DNA from: JBCCMB01 sp039026555
Lineage (GTDB): Bacteria; Pseudomonadota; Alphaproteobacteria; Caulobacterales; Hyphomonadaceae
NCBI GenBank assembly: GCA_039026555.1
Contig: JBCCMB010000117.1
Span: 1 to 8,959, forward strand
DNA: 8,959 bases
Direction of reading: 5' to 3'
A program made the position numbers and the translations under genes. Under the pieces are notes generated by a model, which worked only from the letters and a program-made list of their open reading frames with translations, was not told the origin of the DNA and did not search any database. How positions within the stretch are numbered: the stretch's first letter is position 1; each line of letters begins with the position of its first letter. Positions 1 through 6,933 of this stretch are shown here, in pieces.

Positions 1-755
1 CCCGGCACGCCCGCCGGATAGTCTTCCGGACGCAGCGTGTCGAAGGCGGCGTCGACAGCTTCGGCGACCGCCAAACAGCCATCATCATAGGCCGGCCGCC
101 AGGCGTAATCGATCGGATCCGTGCTCGCCGCCGCATATAGTCGCCCCGCCCGCGCAGCGTGTGCGAAGCCCTCATAAGCGTTCGATCCTTCCAGGATGGG
201 GATCTCCGCATTGACCCCTTCGCGATTACCTCGCCAGTCCGACAAAGCCATGCGAATGAGCGATGCATCCGCCGACGCAATGGTCGAGCTGGTCAGCGCC
301 GCTGTGGCGAGCCGCGCCGTGCTTTCATTTAATGGCACGCCGAGAACATGCGCGCGGGCGTATCGCGCCGCATCCTCCACCAGTGTCGCCGGCGTTTCGC
401 GCGTCGCTCTCAAGCTTTCGGTTAGAAGTCCTCGCGCGGCGGAGGAATCATTGCGCAAGCGCACAAAATCGGACCTTTGGGCGCTTTGCTGGGACTGGGA
501 GCTCGCGTTCGCCTCAGCGATCGATCCAATGGCTTCAAAGCGCGCGCGCAGCGCCTCTTCGCGCATCGAGGTCAGCTGCTCGCGCATCACGACGCCATTG
601 TAGATGAACAGGATCGCAATGCCGATCAGCAGCAACATGAATACGCCGACAAACACCACAAAGGCGGTTTGTTCGCGCTTCATGTGGCGCTCTAGAAACT
701 GAGCGCCGAGCGTTTGCAGCGTGTCTTCGCCTGATTTAACCGGATCCGAGCTCAT
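1..755 (-). CDS. Partial membrane-anchored protein of unknown function (3' end beyond window)
   Basis: The reading frame is open from the ATG at 755 to the left edge, giving 251 codons with no stop, so the C-terminus is missing. Residues 1-29 are hydrophilic, residues about 30-52 form one strong membrane helix, and residues 57-125 are charged and Ala/Gln/Ser-rich, probably helical. The remainder (130-251) is soluble-looking and Ala-rich, with a Trp/Tyr/Asp patch around 219-227. The start is supported by AGGAG at 763-767 (7-nt spacing), inside the end of the upstream gene, and by an ATGA overlap with that gene's stop, which implies translational coupling. I do not recognise the family. The single N-terminal anchor followed by a large soluble part suggests a bitopic inner-membrane protein whose C-terminal part faces the periplasm, but the topology is inferred. 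The frame is clearly coding; the function is unknown. Confidence 0.8.
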   Translation of the reverse strand, partial: MSSDPVKSGEDTLQTLGAQFLERHMKREQTAFVVFVGVFMLLLIGIAILFIYNGVVMREQLTSMREEALRARFEAIGSIAEANASSQSQQSAQRSDFVRLRNDSSAARGLLTESLRATRETPATLVEDAARYARAHVLGVPLNESTARLATAALTSSTIASADASLIRMALSDWRGNREGVNAEIPILEGSNAYEGFAHAARAGRLYAAASTDPIDYAWRPAYDDGCLAVAEAVDAAFDTLRPEDYPAGVP

Positions 756-1222
756 GTCTCCGCTCCTGACGAGTTGTGATCTTTGGTCCGGCGAAACCGA
801 CTTAAAAACCGTCGCTTTGACGAATTCGTTCCGAACAATACGCCCCGCGCAGCGGCGTACTCTTCATCGATAACCAGAGCTTCCGCCAAAATGTAACGCA
901 GCTTGCGCCGCCTCACGCGCCAGAAATTCAAGAAGATCGCGCCGGACACATTCGCCAGCACGGGCGCCAGCGCCGGCAGCTCGAAACGTTGCGCCAAAAA
1001 TTGCGGCGCGCCGAAACGCTCCGCCATGCCCACCAGCCATTCCGGATTGGAGCCAGCTAAGACAAAGCTCAAAGAAAAGAGTAAGAAGAACAAAGTGACT
1101 GCGATCCAAACCCAGCTGAGCATATTGGCCTGGCTTTGCGCATCCTCGCGCTCGCGATCCAATAGATCGCGGAGCAGATCGCGTCCAAGCGTAGCGCGCG
1201 CCTCTGTTGAGCGCTCATTCAT
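752..1222 (-). CDS. Small two-helix membrane protein, unknown function
   Basis: This encodes 156 aa. The N-terminus (1-33) is strongly charged and rich in Arg, Glu and Asp. A hydrophobic helix spans about 35-57 and a second, less regular one about 83-102. It is followed at once by a basic patch (WRVRRRKLR at 101-109), and the tail at 136-147 is again Arg/Lys-rich. By the positive-inside rule both termini should be cytoplasmic, with a short periplasmic loop at about 58-82. The stop overlaps the ATG of the downstream membrane gene by 4 bp (752-755), so the two are probably made together and may form one complex. The ATG at 1222 has only a weak Shine-Dalgarno-like GGTGG upstream. I recognise no family. 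Confidence 0.72.
   Translation of the reverse strand: MNERSTEARATLGRDLLRDLLDREREDAQSQANMLSWVWIAVTLFFLLFSLSFVLAGSNPEWLVGMAERFGAPQFLAQRFELPALAPVLANVSGAIFLNFWRVRRRKLRYILAEALVIDEEYAAARGVLFGTNSSKRRFLSRFRRTKDHNSSGAET
763..767 (-). promoter_or_regulatory. Ribosome binding site of the partial membrane gene
   Basis: AGGAG on the minus strand lies 7 nt before the ATG at 755, within the last codons of the upstream two-helix membrane gene. It fixes the start and supports coupled translation across the ATGA overlap. Confidence 0.7.
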
Positions 1223-1430
1223 TGCTGGGTCCCATCCACCTGAAAGCTCGACCTAACGACATGCCGTCCAAAGCCATATCCGCCTGTCCGCGCGCCCGCC
1301 AATTTGGGATGCTAGACCAAACTCGCGAGAGTTTCACGACCGAAACATGACCAAAATCATGGCGCGGTCCACCAAGGGTCTCACCATCACATCCTTGCCC
1401 GTCCAAAATCGACCGAAAGACGCCCAGCTT

Positions 1431-2021
1431 ATGACCAGACTTGCACCGCTCGACGCCAAAGACCTCCCCGAAGAGATCCGCCCCATGTTGGACGGCGCGC
1501 AGGATCTGATGGGGTTTCAGCCCAATGACGCCCTAGTGATGGCGCGCAACCCGGCGCTGGTGAAAGGCGTGTTCGCCATGGTCAGCGCGGTTTACAGTCC
1601 GAATGGAAAGGTCGACGCCGGCTTGAAACGACTGATCGGAGAAGCCGCGTCCAAAGCGGCGGGCTGCGTCTATTGCACCGCGCACGCCGCTCATGGCGCA
1701 TCGCGCGCAGGCGTCGACGACTCAAAAATCGCAGATCTATGGTCTTATGAAACCAGCCCGCTCTTTTCAGACGCTGAACGCGCCGCGATCGATTATGCGA
1801 TCTGCGCTTCGCAAACGCCCAGCGCCGTGACCGACGAGGGCTTCGAAGCGCTACGCGTACATTATGATGACGACGAGATCATCGAGATCACGGCGGTGAT
1901 CGCGATGTTCGGCTTTCTTAATCGCTGGAATTCTGCGCTGGCGACGGAGCTGGAGGACAGCCCCCTCGCCTTCGCCAAACGCTTGGCCGAGCAAGGTGCG
2001 AAGGCGTCGAACGCGGGCTAG
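1431..2021 (+). CDS. AhpD-like / carboxymuconolactone decarboxylase family protein
   Basis: This encodes 196 aa from the ATG at 1431. An in-frame ATG at 1347 would add 28 residues, but the sequence beginning MTRLAPLDAKDLPEEIRP matches how this family usually begins, so I prefer 1431. The family (CMD/AhpD) includes alkylhydroperoxidase-like enzymes that use a CxxC pair as a redox centre. Here the active-site helix reads CVYCTAHAAH, with C79, C82, H85 and H88, and an upstream Glu at residue 71. The Cys-x-Tyr-Cys-x-x-His spacing is that of the peroxidase-related branch rather than true gamma-carboxymuconolactone decarboxylase, which lacks the cysteines. It is probably a cytoplasmic thiol peroxidase or related oxidoreductase; the substrate is unknown. 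It stands alone on the plus strand and converges with the secreted-protein gene, sharing a CTAG at the stops. The start codon is less certain than the family. Confidence 0.85.
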   Translation: MTRLAPLDAKDLPEEIRPMLDGAQDLMGFQPNDALVMARNPALVKGVFAMVSAVYSPNGKVDAGLKRLIGEAASKAAGCVYCTAHAAHGASRAGVDDSKIADLWSYETSPLFSDAERAAIDYAICASQTPSAVTDEGFEALRVHYDDDEIIEITAVIAMFGFLNRWNSALATELEDSPLAFAKRLAEQGAKASNAG

Positions 2022-2929
2022 TAAACGCCCTGGCCGACGCCGCCATCCAACATCAAACGTCCGCCCGTTGAGGGCGTCTCCACCTTTACTTCGCGCGTGA
2101 CGGTTTTCATCACCGTGCGGGTTGTGGGCTCGCAATAAGTTTCGGCGCGCGACATGTTCACCAGCTTCACGCCTGGCCCGTGGCGACGCAGCAAGGAGCG
2201 CTCATTACAATTACGCTCTGGCGCTTGCCGCGCACACGAGATTTGTCCGCCGGGAGTGTGAACCAAAGCCTCTCCCTTCGCGCAGGAGAAAGTTTCAGCC
2301 GCCGAAAAGTCAGCATGGCCCGCTTCGTAGGAGCCTAACGTCACCTGCATGGACGTTCCCGCCATGCAGCGGAACAGCTCGCCGGAAAAATCGGAGGCGA
2401 CCTGGTCTTCGGCGCTAACCCGCGACGCCGGGTGCGGCGTACCCTTGTCGTCAATACAGAGCGCCTGCACCGGACGCAGCATCTCGACATGGCGAACCTG
2501 GTCTATGCATTCGGAGATGTGTTCCGGCACATGTTCGGTGACCGTCTTCATCTCATAATCGCCGCCGTCAACGGTGAGATTTGAAACGACGCTGCCGGCG
2601 ACCGGCGCGGGCGATCCGAAATATCCGCCGCCGCCGCCGACGATCACGCTGGATTGGCCGGAGACGGCGACGCCGGTATTGAGGATGGTGACGCCGCCGA
2701 ACGCAGCCCCGCCGGTGTGAATTTTTGTCTTTGGCGCATGCACGACGACATGCGGGCTCGGCGTGTGAACGCCTGGGACCGTCACAGTGTGGTGCTTCGG
2801 CGCATGGCAGCATCCGCCCTTATGCTTAGGTTCGGGTGATTTATGGCCTCCGCCGCCGGCGAAAGCCGCGCCGGACAGAGCGGCGGCCGCCGCGAAACCA
2901 AGCAAAATGTGTCGTGTTGAAACGCCCAT
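2018..2929 (-). CDS. Secreted His/Cys-rich protein of unknown function
   Basis: This encodes 303 aa from the ATG at 2929; a TTG six bases upstream is too close to the ribosome binding site. Residues 1-24 form a classic Sec signal peptide (basic start, Leu/Ala core, cleavage likely after AAFA), so the product is exported. The mature N-terminus (25-75) is Gly-rich and carries nine histidines plus a CCH cluster (GGCCHAPKHH at about 38-47). A Gly/Val-rich stretch with a five-Gly run follows (about 75-103). The C-terminal domain (about 130-290) has seven cysteines, near 141, 158, 188, 216, 232, 241 and 266, suggesting disulphides in the periplasm or outside. The His/Cys head suggests metal binding, by inference only. 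I recall similar exported hypothetical proteins in alphaproteobacteria but know no function. The gene converges with the AhpD-like gene and diverges from the PAS_5-like gene. Confidence 0.85.
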   Translation of the reverse strand: MGVSTRHILLGFAAAAALSGAAFAGGGGHKSPEPKHKGGCCHAPKHHTVTVPGVHTPSPHVVVHAPKTKIHTGGAAFGGVTILNTGVAVSGQSSVIVGGGGGYFGSPAPVAGSVVSNLTVDGGDYEMKTVTEHVPEHISECIDQVRHVEMLRPVQALCIDDKGTPHPASRVSAEDQVASDFSGELFRCMAGTSMQVTLGSYEAGHADFSAAETFSCAKGEALVHTPGGQISCARQAPERNCNERSLLRRHGPGVKLVNMSRAETYCEPTTRTVMKTVTREVKVETPSTGGRLMLDGGVGQGVY

Positions 2930-3112
2930 GGACAAGCTCCTTCAAGCCTCCCCAGGCAGGATGCAAGCGGCGCGCCGGTTCTCCCCTAAAGCGAGAAGCT
3001 TGGCTTTTTTTGGCGCCAATTGCTCGGATTTGCGCCTGGCCCGTCCTTTGCGACGTGTGTCTCGGGACGGACGCCGCGGGGTTTAAGCGGCGCTATTTTG
3101 TAGAGTAACAGT
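2930..3112. promoter_or_regulatory. Divergent intergenic region between secreted protein and PAS_5-like gene
   Basis: These 183 bp must hold promoters for both flanking genes. I see a seven-T run at 3005-3011 and an inverted repeat, CGCCGC (3072-3077) against GCGGCG (3087-3092) with a 9-nt GGGGTTTAA loop, just upstream of the PAS_5-like start. The repeat could be an operator or a leader hairpin. No convincing -35/-10 pair stands out. Confidence 0.4.
2937..2942 (-). promoter_or_regulatory. Strong ribosome binding site deciding the start of the secreted protein
   Basis: AAGGAG on the minus strand lies 7 nt before the ATG at 2929 but only 1 nt before the in-frame TTG at 2935. The ATG is therefore the real start. 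Confidence 0.8.
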
Positions 3113-3661
3113 ATGATGAAGACACATGCAGCGCATCCAAACACGCTCGCCCTTATGGAAGCGTGGAAACGGTTGGCCGAGAACGACGCCGCCGCTTTGG
3201 ACGGGCCTATAGCTTCAGACTATCCCGGCATTGTTGACCGCCTCTTCATCCTGCAGCGGGCCTCGAAAGGCGATTATTCTTTCCGTACCGCAGGCGACGA
3301 AGTTCAGCGCCTGGCGGGACGCGATCTCACCGATCAGAATTTTCTAGGCCTATGGCACGCGCCGGACCGCGCTTTGGTCGACGCGGCGCTCGAAACCGTC
3401 ATCGCTGATCGCGGACCGACACTTATTCACGCGCGCGGGGAGACGCTGCATGGCCGGACAATTGGGATTGAGATCGCGCTCGCGCCTCTAAACTTAGGCC
3501 GCAGCGAACAGCGCACCCGATTGCTGGGTATCTATCAGCCACTCGTGTCCAGGCGGGTTTTGGGAGAACGTCCCGTCTTCAGCCACAAGGTGTTGAGCAT
3601 TCATCCGCCAGCGCCAGAACGCGTACGCCCACGCTTGCGCATCGTCGCGTCGAACGGCTAG
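3113..3661 (+). CDS. PAS_5-type PAS domain protein
   Basis: This encodes 182 aa. It shows the layout of short alphaproteobacterial PAS proteins of the PAS_5 type. An N-terminal helix (TLALMEAWKRL, 11-21) is followed by the first strand region, where a DYPGIVDRLFIL segment (36-47) corresponds to the family's usual stretch before the core. The core then follows (GDYSFRTAG at 53-61, then GRDLTDQNFLGLW at 69-81). The rest completes the beta sheet, and the C-terminus (165-182) is basic and probably disordered. There is no histidine kinase, GGDEF or DNA-binding domain, so it is a stand-alone sensor or adaptor; related PAS_5 proteins act in cell-cycle and stress signalling in Caulobacter-like bacteria. 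Two ATGs in tandem (3113 and 3116) leave the exact start open, and the ribosome site is weak. It converges with the GMC gene, with stops sharing a CTAG. The ligand is unknown. Confidence 0.75.
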   Translation: MMKTHAAHPNTLALMEAWKRLAENDAAALDGPIASDYPGIVDRLFILQRASKGDYSFRTAGDEVQRLAGRDLTDQNFLGLWHAPDRALVDAALETVIADRGPTLIHARGETLHGRTIGIEIALAPLNLGRSEQRTRLLGIYQPLVSRRVLGERPVFSHKVLSIHPPAPERVRPRLRIVASNG

Positions 3662-5316
3662 TCGGCGTCCGCCAGCTCCACCGTTTCGCGCTTTAAGGGC
3701 GCCCGCCCCAAAATCATGTCGGCCGCCTTTTCTGCGATCATGATGGTCGGCGCGTTGGTGTTGCCCGATATCAAGCTCGGCATCACGCTGGCGTCGGCGA
3801 CCCTCAATCCGGCGACGCCCCGCACTCTAAGCTCTTCATCGACCACGGACGCCTCGTCCGCGCCCATCCGACACGTCCCGACCGGGTGATAAATTGTCTC
3901 CGCCGCTCGCCGAATGAATGCATCTATATCGGCGTCCGCCTTTATCATCTCTCCCGGCGACGCTTCCGCCCCACGATAGGGCTTGAAGGCGGACTGCGCC
4001 AAAACTTCCCGCGCGAGTTTCACACCTTCGCGCATGGCGCGTAGATCTTCCGCTTCCGTCAAATAATTTGGATCAATCGCCGGCGCATCCCCCGGATCTG
4101 CAGATTTGAGTTTGATCGTCCCCCGGCTTTCCGGCCGTAACTGGCACACATGCACGGTGACGCCATCGCGGCCAGGGTCTTCACTCCCATGATTGATGAC
4201 CAGGGCGTTGACCATATGGAATTGAAGGTCTGGCTGCTCCAATCCAGGTCGCGATTTTAGGAACGCGCCGACTTGAAGAAAATTGTCTCGGCCTGGACCT
4301 TTTTTTTGCGTCAAGTAATCAAAGCCAACTTTCAGCTTCTTAAGCCCCGCCCGTTGAGAATACCCGGTGATCGGTTGCGTGACTTCTTGTAGCACGCAGA
4401 CGTCTAAATGGTCCTGCAGGTTTGCGCCGACGCCTTTATTGTCGCGAATGACCGGCACGCCTATCGCGCTAAGGTCGTCAGCGTCGCCCACGCCTGACAA
4501 TTGCAACAATTGCGGCGATTGCACCGCGCCGGCGCATAAAATGACTTCGCGTTCGGCGAAGATAGGTCGCCCCACGGCGCCTTTACGATCGGCGTATTCG
4601 ACGCCGCGCGCCACTCCGTCTTCGATCAACACGCGCGTGACCATTCCCGTGGAGATCACTTCCAGATTGTCGCGAACATCAACAATGGGACGCAAATATC
4701 CGGTCGAGGCGCTCCACCTCACGCCATCTTTAATGGTGCGTTGATAGGGGCCGAAGCCTTCTTGCTGCGCGCCGTTGAAGTCGGCTGTTTTGGGGTGACC
4801 CATTTCGACTCCGGCCTGAATGAAGGCGCGATAGAGCGGATTGTCCAATGGCGCATCCGACACCCAAAGCGGCCCCTTGCCGCCATGAAACGCGTCCTCG
4901 CCGCCTTCATAGGTTTCTGACCGCCGAAAATAGGGAAGCACGTCTTCAAACGACCAGCCTTTAAGGCCCGTCTGCGCCCAACGATCATAATCGCGCGCAT
5001 GACCGCGAATGTAGATCATGCCGTTGATCGAAGAGGATCCGCCCCAGCCTTTGCCGCGCGGCCAGAACAATCGCCGATTGTCCAACTGGGCTTGCGGCTC
5101 GGTGTCGAACATCCAATTCCAGGTCTTGTTTTTGTTGATCAACGTGCTGACGCCCGCGGGCATGCGGACCATCAGATTGTCGTCCTTCTTGCCAGCTTCA
5201 ATGACCGCGACGCGAACATCAGGATCAGCGCTCAATCGGTTCGCCAACACGCATCCCGCACTGCCTGCACCGACAATCACATAGTCGAACGTGTCTATCT
5301 CTGCGACGCCGGGCAT
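3658..5316 (-). CDS. GMC family FAD-dependent oxidoreductase (choline/alcohol dehydrogenase-like)
   Basis: This encodes 552 aa, full length for bacterial choline dehydrogenase/alcohol dehydrogenase-type GMC enzymes. The Rossmann FAD motif GAGSAG lies at 16-21, with the ribose-binding Glu near 40. GMC signature 1 lies at about 86-113 (GKGWGGSSSINGMIYIRG within it) and signature 2 at 263-277 (GAVQSPQLLQLSGVG). The catalytic His is H477 in YHPVGTCRMG, and the partner Asn is N521 in SGNTNAPTIMIAEKAA; their 44-residue spacing equals that of H466/N510 in choline oxidase. It probably oxidises a primary alcohol or choline-like compound, passing electrons to a quinone or other acceptor. The start at 5316 is set by GGGAGG five bases upstream; a TTG at 5367 is rejected. 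No betaine-aldehyde dehydrogenase or transporter lies nearby, so the substrate cannot be named. It stands alone, divergent from the PilZ gene. Confidence 0.93.
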   Translation of the reverse strand: MPGVAEIDTFDYVIVGAGSAGCVLANRLSADPDVRVAVIEAGKKDDNLMVRMPAGVSTLINKNKTWNWMFDTEPQAQLDNRRLFWPRGKGWGGSSSINGMIYIRGHARDYDRWAQTGLKGWSFEDVLPYFRRSETYEGGEDAFHGGKGPLWVSDAPLDNPLYRAFIQAGVEMGHPKTADFNGAQQEGFGPYQRTIKDGVRWSASTGYLRPIVDVRDNLEVISTGMVTRVLIEDGVARGVEYADRKGAVGRPIFAEREVILCAGAVQSPQLLQLSGVGDADDLSAIGVPVIRDNKGVGANLQDHLDVCVLQEVTQPITGYSQRAGLKKLKVGFDYLTQKKGPGRDNFLQVGAFLKSRPGLEQPDLQFHMVNALVINHGSEDPGRDGVTVHVCQLRPESRGTIKLKSADPGDAPAIDPNYLTEAEDLRAMREGVKLAREVLAQSAFKPYRGAEASPGEMIKADADIDAFIRRAAETIYHPVGTCRMGADEASVVDEELRVRGVAGLRVADASVMPSLISGNTNAPTIMIAEKAADMILGRAPLKRETVELADAD

Positions 5317-5469
5317 TCCCGCCTCCCATAACTTGTCTTGGACGCAAGCGTGGCCTGCAATCGCCAAGAGAACAAGCGCCGCGAAGGGAGCGGCAAGAGT
5401 TTGTGAACCTTATTATTACAATGCTTTCGTAGCGGTAACGCCGAAACTTGAGAGGGAGCCCTGTTTGAA
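5317..5469. promoter_or_regulatory. Divergent promoter region, GMC oxidoreductase / PilZ gene
   Basis: These 153 bp separate two divergent starts. An AT-rich patch at about 5398-5430 (including TTATTATTACAATG) is the most likely place for promoter elements. GAGAGGGAG at 5452-5460 is the likely ribosome site of the PilZ gene, with a rather long spacing. No clear operator is seen. Confidence 0.4.
5322..5327 (-). promoter_or_regulatory. Ribosome binding site of the GMC oxidoreductase
   Basis: GGGAGG on the minus strand lies 5 nt before the ATG at 5316. It decides this start over the in-frame TTG 51 bases upstream. Confidence 0.8.
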
Positions 5470-6057
5470 ATGACTTCGCTAAACGTCGCCGAACCGCTGA
5501 TCTTGGACGATCTTGCAAAGGACCGACGCCGCTATCGTCGCGTCGCCTATCGCGCCCCGGCGCAATGCTTGTCCGCACGCGGCGAAGAGTTTAGCGCCAT
5601 GACTGTCGATTTAGCGGCGGGCGGAGTAGCGATCGCTGCTACACACACGATGGACCTCGGCGAGGAATTGGTGATTTACATCGCTGGAATTGGTCGATTG
5701 GCCGGCCGTATCGCACGCGCCATCGATAAAGGCTACGCCCTGTCGACATCCTTGGTGCCGCACAAACGAGAAAAAATCGCAGACCAATTGACGTGGCTCG
5801 TCAACAAAGACCGGCTTAAACTCGAAGAAGATCGCAAATCCATACGCCGCAACGCGGCGGGCTCTGTGCGCGTCTCATATGACGGCGTTATCTCTCAATG
5901 CGACGTCATCGATGTTTCAGTGCTGGGGATCGCGCTTAAGACCCAGGGGCCTAGACCACCCATCGGCGCCGAAATCGTGGTTGGGCAAAATGCTGGTGTA
6001 TGCGCGCGCTACATGGACAACGGCTTCGCCGTAGAGTTCCGCAACGCGCGCTCCTAA
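5470..6057 (+). CDS. Tandem PilZ-domain protein, likely c-di-GMP receptor
   Basis: This encodes 195 aa carrying two PilZ-like units and little else. Unit 1 has the arginine motif in DRRRYRRVAYR (18-28), the second motif DLAAGG at 47-52, and a closing strand near 87-95. Unit 2 has RKSIRRN at 122-128 and DVSVLG at 148-153, with a closing NGFAVEF at 184-190. PilZ domains bind cyclic-di-GMP through RxxxR and [D/N]xSxxG. Unit 2 keeps the serine and fits the consensus; unit 1 has Ala instead of Ser, so it may bind less well or act structurally. There is no output domain, membrane helix or signal peptide, so it is a cytoplasmic receptor/adaptor acting through a protein partner. It diverges from the GMC gene and converges with the crotonase gene with only 2 bp between stops. 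The target process is not indicated by context. Confidence 0.85.
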   Translation: MTSLNVAEPLILDDLAKDRRRYRRVAYRAPAQCLSARGEEFSAMTVDLAAGGVAIAATHTMDLGEELVIYIAGIGRLAGRIARAIDKGYALSTSLVPHKREKIADQLTWLVNKDRLKLEEDRKSIRRNAAGSVRVSYDGVISQCDVIDVSVLGIALKTQGPRPPIGAEIVVGQNAGVCARYMDNGFAVEFRNARS

Positions 6058-6059
6058 AT

Positions 6060-6839
6060 CTAGCCGCCGGACCAGTTGGGCTTACGTTTTTCAGCGAAGG
6101 CGCGCGGCCCTTCCTTAAAGTCGTCAGACTTAAACATCTCCGAAACCGCTGGGTAACGCCCTTCGAACGCATCTTTGTAAGAGGCGTGATCCAAGCCCTG
6201 CATGACGGCCTGCTTGGACGCGCGAACGGACATAGGACTGCATTCCAAGATCAAAGACGCCCACGCTTTCGCGCGATCCATTAAGTCTTCAGGAGCGCAA
6301 ACCTCGTTCACAAACCCTAGTTGGGCGCCTTCTTCGGGATCCACTTGGCGGCCCGTCAAGATCATGCCCATCGCTTGTTTCAACCCAATCTGACGCGGCA
6401 GACGATGCAAACCGCCCGCCAGCGCCGCAAGCCCGACCCGCGGCTCCGGCAACGCGAATTTGGCGTTGGAGGACGCAAGGATGAGGTCGCAGGCAAGCGC
6501 GATTTCAAACCCGCCGCCCATTGCAACGCCATTGACCGCGGCGATAACGGGTTTTGTAAGATCATAGCGCGCGGTTAAACCGCCAAAGCCCGTCTCTGGA
6601 ATAGATATGGCGCCGCCGGATGCTTGGAATTTCAAATCATTTCCCGCCGAGAACGCGCGTTCGCCCGCACCAGTTATGATCGCCACCCATAGATCTGGAT
6701 CAGATACAAACTCGTTGAACACCTCTTCCAGCTCGAAATTTGCAGGCGGATGCAGCGCGTTCATCGCGTCCGGGCGATTAATCGTCACAACCAAGATTTT
6801 CCCGTCGCGTTCGGTCGCTACGAATTGTCGCTCAGCCAA
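6060..6839 (-). CDS. Enoyl-CoA hydratase/isomerase (crotonase) family protein, TTG start
   Basis: This encodes 259 aa, the usual crotonase length, and acts on acyl-CoA thioesters in the cytoplasm. The oxyanion-hole regions are AFSAGNDLK (62-70) and GVAMGGGFEIALACD (104-118). Both glutamates used by classical hydratases are present: E112 in GGGFE (matching rat mitochondrial E144) and E132 in LPEPRVGL (matching E164). A water-adding enoyl-CoA hydratase activity is therefore likely, rather than isomerase only. The C-terminal trimerisation helices look complete, ending FAEKRKPNWSGG. The start is TTG at 6839, backed by GGGAGG five bases upstream; the only nearby upstream ATG is out of frame and soon stops. 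The gene is monocistronic, divergent from the GYF_2-like gene, and ends 2 bp from the PilZ stop. The natural substrate (fatty acid, carnitine-type or other acyl-CoA) cannot be told from context. Confidence 0.92.
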   Translation of the reverse strand: MAERQFVATERDGKILVVTINRPDAMNALHPPANFELEEVFNEFVSDPDLWVAIITGAGERAFSAGNDLKFQASGGAISIPETGFGGLTARYDLTKPVIAAVNGVAMGGGFEIALACDLILASSNAKFALPEPRVGLAALAGGLHRLPRQIGLKQAMGMILTGRQVDPEEGAQLGFVNEVCAPEDLMDRAKAWASLILECSPMSVRASKQAVMQGLDHASYKDAFEGRYPAVSEMFKSDDFKEGPRAFAEKRKPNWSGG

Positions 6840-6933
6840 AATCGCCTCCCTTGTTTACCATTCTAAAACGCGAGTTAGGAGAAACATGGGTTGGGTTGAG
6901 TCGTAAAGGCGTGACCGGAGGGCAGGTCCATCA
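6840..6933. promoter_or_regulatory. Short divergent promoter region, crotonase / GYF_2-like gene
   Basis: These 94 bp separate the two starts. The stretch contains an AT-rich core (about 6851-6868), a six-codon plus-strand ORF with its own AGGAG (6877-6881, ORF 6886-6906), and GGAGGGCAGG (6917-6926) before the GYF_2-like start. No clear -35/-10 pair is seen. Confidence 0.35.
6845..6850 (-). promoter_or_regulatory. Ribosome binding site that supports a TTG start for the crotonase
   Basis: GGGAGG on the minus strand is spaced 5 nt from TTG at 6839. No in-frame ATG or GTG is available at a comparable distance, so this site decides an unusual start codon. Confidence 0.75.

Noticed and set aside
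903..1256. Plus-strand ORF antisense to the two-helix membrane gene
   Set aside because: It is a composition shadow, Ser/Arg/Lys-rich with no domain pattern. The minus-strand reading has membrane helices and an ATGA coupling.
1322..1329. CTCGCGAG palindrome as an operator
   Set aside because: Eight bases of palindromic GC-rich sequence are common by chance in such a genome, and no second copy is nearby.
1215..1406. Minus-strand 63-residue ORF upstream of the two-helix membrane gene
   Set aside because: It overlaps the divergent promoter space and the start of another gene, has no convincing ribosome site, and shows no recognisable sequence.
1347..1430. N-terminal extension of the AhpD-like protein from an ATG at 1347
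   Set aside because: The added 28 residues do not look like family sequence, while the part from 1431 begins exactly as such proteins usually do.
3005..3011. Seven-T run as an intrinsic terminator
   Set aside because: Only a 4-bp stem precedes it (AAGC/GCTT), and it lies between divergent gene starts, where no gene ends.
5317..5367. TTG-initiated extension of the GMC oxidoreductase
   Set aside because: GGGAGG is placed for the ATG at 5316, and the sequence there begins close to the FAD motif as in the family.
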